64,000 bases of DNA, taken from contig CP036290.1 of the NCBI GenBank assembly GCA_007750655.1, positions 62,001-126,000 on the forward strand, in the 5' to 3' direction. The position numbers were made by a program, and so were the translations under genes. Below, piece by piece: positions 1-8,606 of the stretch. Below the pieces are notes generated by a model, which worked only from the letters and a program-made list of their open reading frames with translations, was not told the DNA's origin and made no database searches. Position 1 is the first letter of the stretch. Each line of letters begins with the position of its first letter. The stretch is from Rohdeia mirabilis (GTDB taxonomy: Bacteria > Planctomycetota > UBA1135 > GCA-002686595).

Positions 1-1222
1 CCTGCATCATGTCGACCGCGACGGACGCGATCGTCGCACCGACGACGGCCATGCCGAGCAGAACCGTCGCATCGCGCGCCACGAGCCAGAAGAACGCGGA
101 CAGCAGCACGATCGCAACCAGACGCACCGGGTTGATGTCGGTGTCGCCCGTCACGCGGCCGTTCACGATCGCGAGCGGGATCGCCACGGCGACGGTCAGC
201 ACGGTCGCGAACCACGGCAGCCCGAAGATCACGTTGCCGGCGAAGCTGGCCACCCCGACCCCGAGGACGAGCAGCAGGACGTGCATCGTGCGCTGGGCCG
301 TGGGAGCGACGTAGGTGGTCCGGCCCGGCGTGAACCCCGGCGGCGTGTAGGCCGGTGTCTTGAACAGGTACGCGAATGCGATGGCCGCGAAGGTCGGAAG
401 GGTCAGGACCGCGATCGCCGTCCACTTCACCCACTCGCCCGCCGGACCCCAGGGGTGGACCGCTCCGCCCTCGAGCGTCAACGCCGGAACGATGACGACG
501 CCCGGCAGCAGCGCACCGATGACCATGCCGAGGCCGATCCGCGGACCGACCACCATGCCGATGCCGTAGAAGAGCGGGTCGGTGGCGATCGGCAGCGTGT
601 CGAGGCGCGCGAGTCCGAGCTTGATCTTCAGCGTCCCGATCAGCGCGGCGCTCGATTCGCCGAACGCGATCTTGGTCGGGAACGTCAGCGCGGCGGCGAC
701 GAGGCTCCAGATCTTGAGCAGGCGCACGGGGCGATTGACCTCGCCCGGTGCGAGCTCGCTCGCCACGGCGCGCTGGATCACCGCGCAGGCCGTCCCCGAC
801 GGGAAGAAGTAGCGCACCATCTGCTTGCGCACGGTGGTGCCGACGAGCGCGCCGAGGATGCCGGTCGACGCGAAGAGGGCGGCGAGCGCGTACGGGTTCG
901 GATCCCAGTCCGGCCGCACGATGTGGATGGCGGCGTAGCTCGCGACCGCGAACCCGACGCCGCCGCCGGCGCTGACCATCGTCTGTCCGAGATTGAGCTG
1001 GTAGATCGTCGGGTTGCGACGCAGCGCCGACAGCACAGCGACCGACGCGAGCACCGCCACGATCGAACCCGTGTCGCCCCAGCCGATGAGCAGCGTCGTG
1101 TAGATGTTCGCGGCCGCGATGACCGCGGCCAGGATCCCGAACACGATCCACTCGATCGGTCCGAGCCGCGGAAAGAGCGTGGACGGACGGGAGGAGGATG
1201 AAGCGGGCGCGCGGTCGTCCAT
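1..1222 (-). CDS. OPT-family oligopeptide/metal-complex transporter (partial, C-terminus outside window)
   Basis: Reading leftwards from the ATG at 1222, a frame stays open for 407 codons to the window edge, so the stop lies outside. It encodes a polytopic membrane protein. Repeated hydrophobic stretches begin near residue 23. The conserved OPT N-terminal block is visible: a NPTIYQLNLGQT segment, a Gly/Ala-rich stretch, then a TTVRKQMVRYFFPSGTA segment with a family-typical FPSG loop. OPT proteins are secondary carriers that import oligopeptides or metal chelates through the inner membrane; the substrate cannot be told from sequence. The region upstream of the ATG is C-rich on the coding strand and I see no clear Shine-Dalgarno sequence. 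Palindromic element A separates it from the next gene on the same strand. Family is confident, substrate unknown. Confidence 0.85.
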   Translation of the reverse strand, partial: MDDRAPASSSSRPSTLFPRLGPIEWIVFGILAAVIAAANIYTTLLIGWGDTGSIVAVLASVAVLSALRRNPTIYQLNLGQTMVSAGGGVGFAVASYAAIHIVRPDWDPNPYALAALFASTGILGALVGTTVRKQMVRYFFPSGTACAVIQRAVASELAPGEVNRPVRLLKIWSLVAAALTFPTKIAFGESSAALIGTLKIKLGLARLDTLPIATDPLFYGIGMVVGPRIGLGMVIGALLPGVVIVPALTLEGGAVHPWGPAGEWVKWTAIAVLTLPTFAAIAFAYLFKTPAYTPPGFTPGRTTYVAPTAQRTMHVLLLVLGVGVASFAGNVIFGLPWFATVLTVAVAIPLAIVNGRVTGDTDINPVRLVAIVLLSAFFWLVARDATVLLGMAVVGATIASVAVDMMQ

Positions 1223-1311
1223 GGGGGGCGGGGGGCGATGGGGGGTGGGCGCGACGCCGTGTCGCGCACCGGGCGGCTGGTCTGCCGACACAACCTACCG
1301 GAGACGCCCAC

Positions 1312-1655
1312 CCGTACGGTGTCGCACACCACCGCGGTGGTCGACCACGAAGAAGTACCGGAGCAAGTGTGAGCAGCGCTCGCGCCGACGAGCCCCTTGG
1401 TCCCTTGGCGGGCAGACGGGCGAATGGGGCCGATGCGGCGCGACTGGCCAGCGGCGGAGTGCTCGGCGTCAGCGAGTTGAGTGCTTCCGGACGCTTCACC
1501 TGGAGCATTCGGGCCGTGGACCGAGACGACCCGAGCCACGTGGTGGAGATGGCGCCCTTCAGGCGGAGCTCGTCCCACCCGTTCGACGATGGAGCCGAGA
1601 TTGCTCCGGTACTTCTTCGTGGTCGACCACCCCAGTGGTGTGCGACACCGTACGG
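1312..1655. repeat. palindromic intergenic element, family 1, copy A
   Basis: Inverted arms at 1312-1366 and 1601-1655 (55 nt each) enclose 234 nt of unique sequence. Each arm starts or ends with CCGTACGGTGTCGCACACCA, contains an inner CCAC-N4-GTGG palindrome, and continues through GGTCGACC to TACCGGAGCAA. The segment ACGAAGAAG in the left arm is matched exactly by the complement in the right arm, although other copies have different bases there. The right arm ends 4 nt from the stop codon of the 1660-2877 gene, so the element could terminate that transcript. Confidence 0.88.
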
Positions 1656-1659
1656 GGGG

Positions 1660-2877
1660 TCAGGCGCCGGCGGCCTCGACCACTTCGTCGTCCGACATCA
1701 GGCGCGGGCTGACCTTGGCCCTCTCGAGCACGCGCGCCACCCGCTCGTCGGTGGCCTCCACGTTGTGGCGCTCGAGCACCCAGCACACGTTCGAGCGCCC
1801 GCTCATCGGGCCGACCTTGATCGACTGGCACAGACCGACGAGGTCGGCGGGCACTCCCGAATAGACGCGGTTCGCGAGCCAGGTGTCGTCCTTCTTGAAC
1901 GCCTTGATCACCGCGGCCGCGTGCACGCCGGTTCCGGTCTCGAACGCGTCCTTGCCGAAGACCGGGTAGTTCTCGGGGAACGGCACGCCGCAGGCCTCGT
2001 GCGCCAGCTGGCAGTACTTCGACAGGCTCGTCAGATCGTTGTCGATCAGGCCCGCGAGCTTGAGGTTGATGAGCAGCAGGTCCATCTCGGTGTTGCCGGC
2101 GCGCTCGCCGAGTCCGAGAGCTGTCGCGTGCAGCCGCTGCGCTCCCTCGTCCATCGCCGTGATCGTGTTGATCAGCCCGAGCCCCCGATCGCGGTGCCCG
2201 TGCCAGTCGATGCGCACGTCCGGGTTCTCCTTCGCGATGATCTCCGTCTTCACGAAACGCATCAGCGCGCGCACGCCCGACGGGGTCGCGTGGCCGCAGG
2301 TGTCGCACAGGGTCACGCGCGTCGCGCCGGCCTGGATCGCGGCGCCGTAGATCGCCTTCAGGTGCTCGGGATTCGCGCGCGTCGTGTCCTCGGTCACCAT
2401 GCTGACCTCGAGGCCGTTCTCGACGGCGAACGTGACCGCCTCGCGCGACAGCTCGACCAGCCGCGCGATGTCCCAGTCCTCCGCGTACATGCGGATCGGG
2501 CTCGAACCGATGAACGTGTAGACGACCGGTGCGATGCCCGTGCGCTGGGCCAGGTCGACCGTCGGCCGGATGTCGCCGATGACGGTGCGACAGGCGACGT
2601 TCGGGAAGAGCTTCAGCTTGCCGGTCTCGATCACCAGCCGCTCGATGTGGTCGCGCGCGCGGTCGCCGGCGCCCGGGAGTCCGACGTCCGCCGTCGTGAT
2701 CCCGATCTTGTCCATCAGGTGCAGGAGCTCGAGCTTCTGGTCGAGGTCCGGATCGTTCGCGGAGGGCGATTGCAGCCCGTCGCGCAGTGTCTCGTCGTCG
2801 AACTCGATGCCATGGGGCGGCTCGACCTGGGTGTCGTTCCAGTCGTGGATGAGTCCTTCGCGTTCGACTTCGGTCAT
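1660..2877 (-). CDS. homocitrate synthase / 2-isopropylmalate synthase family enzyme (HMGL-like)
   Basis: 405-residue TIM-barrel enzyme of the DRE-TIM metallolyase (HMGL-like) family, which condenses acetyl-CoA with a 2-oxoacid in leucine or lysine-type pathways. Visible signatures are the N-terminal DDETLRDGLQSP (catalytic Arg-Asp of strand 1), the metal-binding WHGHRDRGLG (His-x-His), the GLGERAGNTEMD block, and GVHAAA near the C-terminus. It stops after the catalytic part and lacks the LeuA-type regulatory dimer domain, so it is unlikely to be a feedback-regulated LeuA. The start at 2877 is chosen because conservation begins just after it; an upstream in-frame extension has low-complexity, shadow-like sequence. 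Product could be homocitrate, citramalate or a related acid; the substrate is not assignable. It is divergent from mgtE, 134 bp away. Confidence 0.85.
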   Translation of the reverse strand: MTEVEREGLIHDWNDTQVEPPHGIEFDDETLRDGLQSPSANDPDLDQKLELLHLMDKIGITTADVGLPGAGDRARDHIERLVIETGKLKLFPNVACRTVIGDIRPTVDLAQRTGIAPVVYTFIGSSPIRMYAEDWDIARLVELSREAVTFAVENGLEVSMVTEDTTRANPEHLKAIYGAAIQAGATRVTLCDTCGHATPSGVRALMRFVKTEIIAKENPDVRIDWHGHRDRGLGLINTITAMDEGAQRLHATALGLGERAGNTEMDLLLINLKLAGLIDNDLTSLSKYCQLAHEACGVPFPENYPVFGKDAFETGTGVHAAAVIKAFKKDDTWLANRVYSGVPADLVGLCQSIKVGPMSGRSNVCWVLERHNVEATDERVARVLERAKVSPRLMSDDEVVEAAGA

Positions 2878-2997
2878 CTTCTCTGCGGCCGGTGATGGGT
2901 GATGCGGTGCCCGCGTCCGCCCTCGTGGTGGAGCGGCGCGGGCCGAGGTGCGCGCGCCCCAGTGTAGAGGGTCGGACCGGCCTCGGGGGCCCGCGGC

Positions 2998-3003
2998 TAT
3001 CCT
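2998..3003 (+). promoter_or_regulatory. candidate -10 element (TATCCT) of a leaderless mgtE promoter
   Basis: TATCCT lies 8 nt before the mgtE ATG and no Shine-Dalgarno sequence intervenes. The same arrangement recurs before other starts in this window (see findings), which suggests transcripts that begin at or next to the start codon. No convincing -35 was identified. Confidence 0.45.
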
Positions 3004-3011
3004 CTGCGCCC

Positions 3012-4412
3012 ATGCAGGACCGCACTCGCCAGGCACCGAAGCTCGCCGACGTCAGGTTGGCCCTGGAAGCCCGCCCGTCGGCGCTCCCGGAGATGCTGGC
3101 GGAGGTCCACGCGGCCGACCTGGCGGAGTGGCTCGGAGCGCTCGAGCTGGACGACGCGCGGCGCCTCTTCGACCTGACGGATCTCGCGACCCAGGCCGAG
3201 GCGCTGCAGGAGACGTCGGACACCGTGCGCGAGCACCTGGTTCCGAGTCTGCCGGTCGATCGGCTGGTCGCGCTGGCCGAGGTCCTGCCGCCGGACGAGG
3301 TGGTCGACATGCTCGCGCTCGTCGACGAACCGCTCGCCGAAGAGGTGCTGCACCAGGTCGACTTCGACGGCACGCGCGGGCTGCGGCGCCTGTTCCAGTA
3401 CCCGCCCGAGTCGGCCGGCGGGATCATGACGACCGAGTTCGACGCCTTCGACTCGGGCACGCGCGTCGGTGACGCGATCAAGGGGTTGCGGCGCGACGAG
3501 ATCGCCTCGGCCGGGCTCGGATCGGGCGTGTACGTGGTCGACGAGGTCGGTCGTCCGCTCGGTCACGTCACGGACCGCGAGCTGCTCACGAGCCCGATCC
3601 ACGCGACGCTCGACGAGTTGATGGAGCCGGACCTCGTGCTCGTCACCGCCGACGAGGACCGCGAGGAAGTGGCGCTGCAGATCGCCAAGTACAACCTCCC
3701 GTCGCTGCCCGTCGTCGACCTGCGCGGGCGCCTGATCGGTGTGGTCACCGATGACGATGCGCTCGACGTCCTCGAGGAAGAGGTGCGCGAGGACATCCAG
3801 ATGCTCGTCGGCGCGTCGGCCCAGGAGCAGACGCGGCTCCCGATCGCGCGCCGCGTCCGCCAGCGTCTGCCGCTGATGGGTCTGACGGTCCTGGGCGGCC
3901 TCGCGACGGCGAAGGTGCTCGACCTGTCGATCGCCGCGGCCGGTGGCGACCCGGGCGAGGGCGGCGGCATCCTCGACACGATGCGCTACGTGCCGATCAT
4001 CCTCGGACTCGCGGGAAACGTCGGTATCCAGTCGTCCACGATTCTGGTGCGCGCGCTCGCGACCGGCGAGGTGCTGCCCGAACGCGAGCGCGCGGTGTTG
4101 GGTGCGGAAGTGGCGACCGGCGTCACGATCGGCGTCCTGTGCGGACTGTTGACGGGCGTCGTCGCGCTGTTCCTCGAAGCCGAGGTCGGCCTCGCCTACA
4201 CCTTCTCTCTCGGCGTCGGACTCGCGATCGCCATCGCCGTCAGTTGGGCGTCGCTGCTCGGTTGTCTCGTCCCGATCCTGTGTCGGCGCGCGGGCATCGA
4301 CCCGGCGATCGTCGCGGGTCCGTTCCTGATCACACTCTCCGACCTGTCGGCCACCGCGATCTTCATGCTCGTGGCCCAGGCCGTGCGTGGCTTCGCGGGG
4401 GCGGTCGGATGA
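3012..4412 (+). CDS. mgtE: magnesium transporter MgtE
   Basis: 466-residue protein with full MgtE architecture. A soluble N-domain (about 1-130) of helical repeats is followed by the conserved QYPPESAGGIMTTEF segment. A CBS pair (about 140-265) contains VYVVDEVGRPLGHVT and LPVVDLRGRLIGVVTDDD, and the C-terminal half holds about five membrane helices with the pore segment GNVGIQSSTI. MgtE homodimers conduct Mg2+ across the inner membrane, and the N/CBS domains gate the pore according to cytosolic Mg2+. The ATG at 3012 is preferred over the in-frame GTG at 2892 because similarity starts there and a TATCCT hexamer sits 8 nt upstream. The stop overlaps the ATG of the next gene (ATGA), indicating coupled translation. 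Confidence 0.95.
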   Translation: MQDRTRQAPKLADVRLALEARPSALPEMLAEVHAADLAEWLGALELDDARRLFDLTDLATQAEALQETSDTVREHLVPSLPVDRLVALAEVLPPDEVVDMLALVDEPLAEEVLHQVDFDGTRGLRRLFQYPPESAGGIMTTEFDAFDSGTRVGDAIKGLRRDEIASAGLGSGVYVVDEVGRPLGHVTDRELLTSPIHATLDELMEPDLVLVTADEDREEVALQIAKYNLPSLPVVDLRGRLIGVVTDDDALDVLEEEVREDIQMLVGASAQEQTRLPIARRVRQRLPLMGLTVLGGLATAKVLDLSIAAAGGDPGEGGGILDTMRYVPIILGLAGNVGIQSSTILVRALATGEVLPERERAVLGAEVATGVTIGVLCGLLTGVVALFLEAEVGLAYTFSLGVGLAIAIAVSWASLLGCLVPILCRRAGIDPAIVAGPFLITLSDLSATAIFMLVAQAVRGFAGAVG

Positions 4413-5617
4413 CGAGCTGGAAGCGGCGCTTGCGCCTGTTCGCGATCGGGATCGCCGTCGCGCTGGCCGTGGTGTTCGCACTGCGAGCGTTCGTCGGCGG
4501 CGTGTACCTCGTGCGCACGCCGTCGATGGAACCCGTGATCGACGGTTCCGGCGGCGGCGAGTGGGTGCTCGTGACCTACGACGACCCGAACGACGTCGAG
4601 CGCTTCGACCTGGTCGTCTTCACCGAACCTGGACGCAGTGCTCCGGTGGTCAAACGCGTGATCGGACTGCCCGGCGAGACCGTGCGACTGGTGGGCGGCG
4701 ACGTCCTGATCGACGGGCGCAGACTCGCGCCGAGCGAGCGTTGGCCGGTGCTGGTACCGATCTTCGACTCGGCGCTCGTCGACGTCGAGTCGTACTTCCA
4801 CCTGGGTTCGGCGAACGCCTGGGAGCGCGACGGCGAGGATTGGGTACTCGATGCGCTCGACGTGGTGCCCGGTTCGCGCGCCGGCACGCTGTCGTTGCAC
4901 CGCGACGTCGGAACGGGGTACCTGCGCTCGGACGGCGAGCGCGTGGCCGATGCCCAACAGGCGAACGACGTGGTGGCGACGGCGCGCGTCGAACTGCTCG
5001 AGGGGGACGGCCACGTGCTGGTCGAAGTGCTCGAGGAGGGCGACGCGTTCCAGGCGCGGGTGGCGCGGACGGCATCGGGTGACGGTCTGGTGGTCGAACT
5101 GTGGCGTCTGCCCGGCACGGTCGGAGCGGCCGGCGAACCGTGGACGACGGCCGTGGTCCCGCTGCCCGCCGCGCCGCTGTTCGAGATCGGTCTGTCGAAC
5201 GTCGACAACCGCGTCACCGTCTCGATCGACGGCGTCGAGGCCTGCGCGATCACCTACGACGCCAACCGCACCTATCTCGGCCAGACCGAGCCCACGGGGC
5301 CCGACGATCCGCGGCGGCGCGGCGGAACCGTGCGGCGCAGCATCGGACCGCGTGCGGTGTTCGGTGGCGTCGGGATCCGCGCGCGCTTCACCTATCTGCG
5401 CGTCGAGCGCGATCTGTACTACGCGACGGGCGACATCTACGGCGGGAACGCGGTCGACGCGCCGCTCGAGCTCGGGCCGGACGAGCTGTTCGTGCTGGGC
5501 GACAACACGGCGGACTCGGTCGATGGGCGGCGTTTCGGACCGCTGCTGCGTCGCGACGTCGCCGGCCGGGCGCGCGCGGTCGTCTGGCCTCCCCGGCGCA
5601 TGCGGTCGTTGCGCTGA
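4409..5617 (+). CDS. signal peptidase I family protein with a large internal insertion
   Basis: 402 residues. One N-terminal membrane helix (about 11-35) is followed by the catalytic-Ser box TPSMEP (Ser39), the catalytic-Lys box VVKRVIGLPGE (Lys82), and, at the very C-terminus, the family box LGDNTADSVDGRRFG. These are the S26 signal peptidase elements, so it should cleave signal peptides on the outer face of the inner membrane. About 280 residues separate the Lys box from the C-terminal box, where classical enzymes have roughly 100. The extra part contains beta-rich, lectin-like sequence. Its ATG overlaps the mgtE stop by ATGA, so the two are co-translated. The many lipoproteins and signal-peptide proteins nearby fit a demand for secretion, but this paralogue could have a specialised role. 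Confidence 0.85.
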   Translation: MTSWKRRLRLFAIGIAVALAVVFALRAFVGGVYLVRTPSMEPVIDGSGGGEWVLVTYDDPNDVERFDLVVFTEPGRSAPVVKRVIGLPGETVRLVGGDVLIDGRRLAPSERWPVLVPIFDSALVDVESYFHLGSANAWERDGEDWVLDALDVVPGSRAGTLSLHRDVGTGYLRSDGERVADAQQANDVVATARVELLEGDGHVLVEVLEEGDAFQARVARTASGDGLVVELWRLPGTVGAAGEPWTTAVVPLPAAPLFEIGLSNVDNRVTVSIDGVEACAITYDANRTYLGQTEPTGPDDPRRRGGTVRRSIGPRAVFGGVGIRARFTYLRVERDLYYATGDIYGGNAVDAPLELGPDELFVLGDNTADSVDGRRFGPLLRRDVAGRARAVVWPPRRMRSLR

Positions 5618-5680
5618 CGGAGCTTCGGTCGTTCGCCCCGAAGTGACACACGAGTCACCGAAGTGGTCCCGGAGCGCTGC

Positions 5681-5686
5681 TACCCT
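5681..5686 (+). promoter_or_regulatory. candidate -10 element (TACCCT) before mnmH
   Basis: TACCCT lies 9 nt before the GTG at 5696. It would fall inside the coding region if the upstream GTG at 5663 were the start, so it favours the 5696 start and a leaderless transcript. This is an inference from spacing only. Confidence 0.35.
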
Positions 5687-5695
5687 GGCCGCTCC

Positions 5696-6871
5696 GTGAC
5701 GGACCAACCCCTTCGACCGCCCGACCTCGGGCTCGCTTTGCCGAGTTTCAGCCTCACCGCGCCCACGCCGCCGGCGGGCGTTCCGATCGTCGACCTGCGC
5801 AGTCCGTCGGAGTACGCGCTCGACCATCTGCCCGGGGCGATCAACGTGCCGCTGTTCGACGACGACGAGCGCGCGGTCGTGGGCACGCTCTATCGCCAGC
5901 GCGGACCCGACGAGGCGTTCGAGCGCGGGATCGAGATCGTGGTCGCCAAGGTGCGCGAGCTGGTCGACGCGGTCGGTTCGGCGATCGGACACGCGGCCGT
6001 GCGCGACGGCCTCGAGGAGCGCGTCCGCCGCATCGCCGCGGGCGGGACCGAAGGGCTCGGCGGGCGCCTCGAGACGAGCGAACTCGACGAACTGCCGGCC
6101 GATGCGGTGCTGCTGCACTGCTGGCGCGGCGGCATGCGGTCGCGCAGCGTGGCGGCCCTGCTGCGCGAGCTCGGATGGCCCGTCGTCCTGCTCGAGGGCG
6201 GCTATCGCGAGTACCGGCGGCTGGTGCATGCGCGCGTCGGCGAGCTCGAGTTTCCCGCGGCGTTCGTCCTGCGCGGCATGACTGGTGTCGGCAAGACGCT
6301 GGTGCTGAACGCGCTCGAGCGTCGTCTGCCGGGATCGACGGTCGACCTCGAGGGCCTGGCCGATCACCGCTCGTCGATCCTCGGGATGGTCGGTCGCGAA
6401 CCGCGCTCGCAGAAGACGTTCGAGACCGGCCTGTGCCTGCGCGTCGCCGACGGCTTCCCCACGGGTTGGGTCGCGTTCGAGGGCGAGAGCCGCAAGGTCG
6501 GCGACATCGTGCTGCCGGACGCGGTCTGGAAGGCGCTGACCGGCGGCACCTCGATCACGCTGACCACCTCGACCGAGCGCCGCGTCCAGGTCCTGTGCGA
6601 CGACTATCTGGCGACGCCGGGCAGCCGCGCCGAGCTGCTCCAGCAGTTGCCGTTCATCGAGGGGCGGCTGGGCGAGCGTTGGAAGGGCGAGCTGTGCCGC
6701 TTGCTCGAGACCGGACGCGAGCACGAGTTGGTTGAGATCCTGCTCGAGCGCTACTACGACCAGCGCTACGGGCACTCCGAGAAGAGGCACCCGGTGGCGC
6801 ACACGGTCGACAGCACGGATCCCGAGGCCTGCGCCGCCGAGATCGCGGCGTGGATCGCGGCGCGCGGCTGA
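5696..6871 (+). CDS. mnmH: tRNA 2-selenouridine synthase MnmH (SelU)
   Basis: 391 residues from the GTG at 5696 (an alternative GTG is at 5663). An N-terminal rhodanese domain carries VDLRSPSEY and the catalytic-Cys loop LLHCWRGGMRSRS (Cys142). A P-loop domain follows with GMTGVGKT (194-201). This pairing is diagnostic of MnmH/SelU, which uses selenophosphate to convert the 2-thiouridine at wobble position 34 of Lys, Glu and Gln tRNAs to 2-selenouridine, through geranylated thiouridine. It implies that the host makes selenophosphate (SelD), although selD is not in this window. That matters for the candidate selenoprotein at 35707-36735. It is followed by 202 bp without an evident gene, then sthA. 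Confidence 0.93.
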   Translation: MTDQPLRPPDLGLALPSFSLTAPTPPAGVPIVDLRSPSEYALDHLPGAINVPLFDDDERAVVGTLYRQRGPDEAFERGIEIVVAKVRELVDAVGSAIGHAAVRDGLEERVRRIAAGGTEGLGGRLETSELDELPADAVLLHCWRGGMRSRSVAALLRELGWPVVLLEGGYREYRRLVHARVGELEFPAAFVLRGMTGVGKTLVLNALERRLPGSTVDLEGLADHRSSILGMVGREPRSQKTFETGLCLRVADGFPTGWVAFEGESRKVGDIVLPDAVWKALTGGTSITLTTSTERRVQVLCDDYLATPGSRAELLQQLPFIEGRLGERWKGELCRLLETGREHELVEILLERYYDQRYGHSEKRHPVAHTVDSTDPEACAAEIAAWIAARG

Positions 6872-7073
6872 AGCGGGCCGAGCGCTGGCGATGGGCGCGG
6901 GTCGGCGGCGGGTGCACGGGGTTCTCGCGGTCGACAGGCTGGTCGATCGGCTCGACCGACGCCGCTCCCAGGCCCGGGAGCGCCACACCTCGGTCCATGA
7001 GTTCGGGCCGGACTCGCGCCGATGCCCCCGCTCGACGCCCTCCCTTTCGGAGCCGCGCGAACCGACCCAGCTC

Positions 7074-8537
7074 ATGTACGACTACGACCTCATCTGCATC
7101 GGCAGCGGCCCCGCGGGCCAGCGCGCCGCCGTCCAAGCCGCGAAACTCGGCAAGCGCGCCTGCGTCGTCGAACGGCGCTTCCAGTACGGCGGCGTCTGCA
7201 CCGAGACGGGCACGATTCCGTCCAAGACGTTCCGCGAGGCGGTCAAGGGCTTCCGCGCGTACCAGCGGCTGGCGAAGACCCACAGTCCGGCGGCGAGCAT
7301 GCGGCCGGAGATGAGCGATCTTCTCGGTCGCGTGTCCGAAGTGATCGGCAAGGAGGCCGAGGTCGTGCGCGATCAGCTCGCTCGCAACGAGGTCGACCTG
7401 ATCAACGGGACGGCGCGCTTCGTCGACGAGCACACGGTCGAGATCTGGACCGGCACAGGTACCCGGCCCGTCACGTTCCAGAACGCGATGGTGGCCGTGG
7501 GCACGCGCCCGGTCGAACCGAAGGGCGTGCCGGTCGACGGGCAGACGATCCTCACGTCGGACGACATCATCTCGCTCGAGAAACTGCCGCGCACGATGGT
7601 CGTCGTCGGCAGCGGCGTCATCGGCGTCGAGTACGCGTCGATGTTCGCTCAGCTCGGTGTGCAGGTGACGGTCGTCGACAAGCGCGTGCGCCCGCTCGAC
7701 TTCCTGGATCACGAGATCACCGACGACCTGGTCCATCAGATGCGTCGCAACTACGTGACGTTCCGCGGCGGCGAGGGCGTCGAGTCGATCGACATCGTCG
7801 AGATGCCGCAGAAGAAGGGCGTGGTGCGCCTCGATTCGGGCAAGTTCCTCGTCGCCGACGTCGTGCTGTTCTCGGCCGGCCGCCAGGGCGCGACGGACGG
7901 ACTCGGTCTGGATTCGATCGGCGTGGAGCCCAACAAGCGCGGCCTGCTCGAGGTGGACGAGTTCTATCGGACCTCGTGCTCGAACGTGTACGCCGCCGGT
8001 GACGTGATCGGTTACCCGGCGCTGGCCGCCACGTCCGCCGAGCAGGGCCGACTGTCCGCCTGCCACATGTTCGAGCAGAGCACCGAATCGATGCCGGAGC
8101 ACTACCCGGTGGGCATCTACTCGATCCCCGAGATCTCCATGGTCGGGCCGACCGAGCAGGAGCTGACCGAGAAGAAGATCCCCTACGAGACCGGCATCGC
8201 GCGCTATCGCGAGATCGCGCGCGGGCAGATCCTCGGGGACGATTCGGGCCTCTTCAAGATGATCTTCCACCGCGACGACAAGCGCCTGCTCGCGGTGCAC
8301 TGCATCGGAACCGGCGCGACCGAACTCGTCCACGTGGGCCAGGCCGTGCTCGCGCTGGGTGGCGGACTCGACTACTTCCTCTCGACCGTCTTCAACTATC
8401 CGACCCTGGCCGAGTGCTACAAGGTCGCGGCCTACAACGCGGCGAACAAGCTGCGCCTGGCCGAGATCTTCGAGCAGCGCGACCACGTGAAGGTGGACGT
8501 CACGAGCGAGGACGAGCCGGTCCGCGACGTGGCTTGA
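7074..8537 (+). CDS. sthA: Si-specific NAD(P)+ transhydrogenase (soluble pyridine nucleotide transhydrogenase)
   Basis: 487-residue flavoprotein of the pyridine nucleotide-disulfide oxidoreductase family. Visible are the FAD Rossmann motif CIGSGPAGQRAA (about 8-19), the NAD(P) motif VVVGSGVIGVEYAS mid-protein, the second FAD motif VYAAGDVIG, and a C-terminal dimerisation domain. The redox-disulfide position reads GGVCTETGTIPSKT, with only one cysteine. That distinguishes SthA from lipoamide dehydrogenase or glutathione reductase, which have CxxxxC. SthA transfers hydride between NADPH and NAD+ in the cytosol and would balance NADPH from the zwf-pgl-gnd operon 7 kb away. No Shine-Dalgarno sequence precedes the ATG. 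Confidence 0.92.
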   Translation: MYDYDLICIGSGPAGQRAAVQAAKLGKRACVVERRFQYGGVCTETGTIPSKTFREAVKGFRAYQRLAKTHSPAASMRPEMSDLLGRVSEVIGKEAEVVRDQLARNEVDLINGTARFVDEHTVEIWTGTGTRPVTFQNAMVAVGTRPVEPKGVPVDGQTILTSDDIISLEKLPRTMVVVGSGVIGVEYASMFAQLGVQVTVVDKRVRPLDFLDHEITDDLVHQMRRNYVTFRGGEGVESIDIVEMPQKKGVVRLDSGKFLVADVVLFSAGRQGATDGLGLDSIGVEPNKRGLLEVDEFYRTSCSNVYAAGDVIGYPALAATSAEQGRLSACHMFEQSTESMPEHYPVGIYSIPEISMVGPTEQELTEKKIPYETGIARYREIARGQILGDDSGLFKMIFHRDDKRLLAVHCIGTGATELVHVGQAVLALGGGLDYFLSTVFNYPTLAECYKVAAYNAANKLRLAEIFEQRDHVKVDVTSEDEPVRDVA

Positions 8538-8593
8538 TCCACGGTCGATCTCGCTCGTCGCGGGGCGTCGAAGCTGCCGCGGCGGGCGATCAC

Positions 8594-8599
8594 TAGAAT
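8594..8599 (+). promoter_or_regulatory. candidate -10 element (TAGAAT), leaderless type
   Basis: TAGAAT is 7 nt before the GTG start at 8607, with no ribosome-binding site between. It is one of the clearest members of the recurrent hexamer described in the findings. Confidence 0.5.
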
Positions 8600-8606
8600 C
8601 GCGACG

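Noticed and set aside
4196..7075. 959-codon minus-strand frame across mgtE, signal peptidase and mnmH
   Set aside because: Antisense of three well-supported genes; His/Arg/Asp-rich shadow content.
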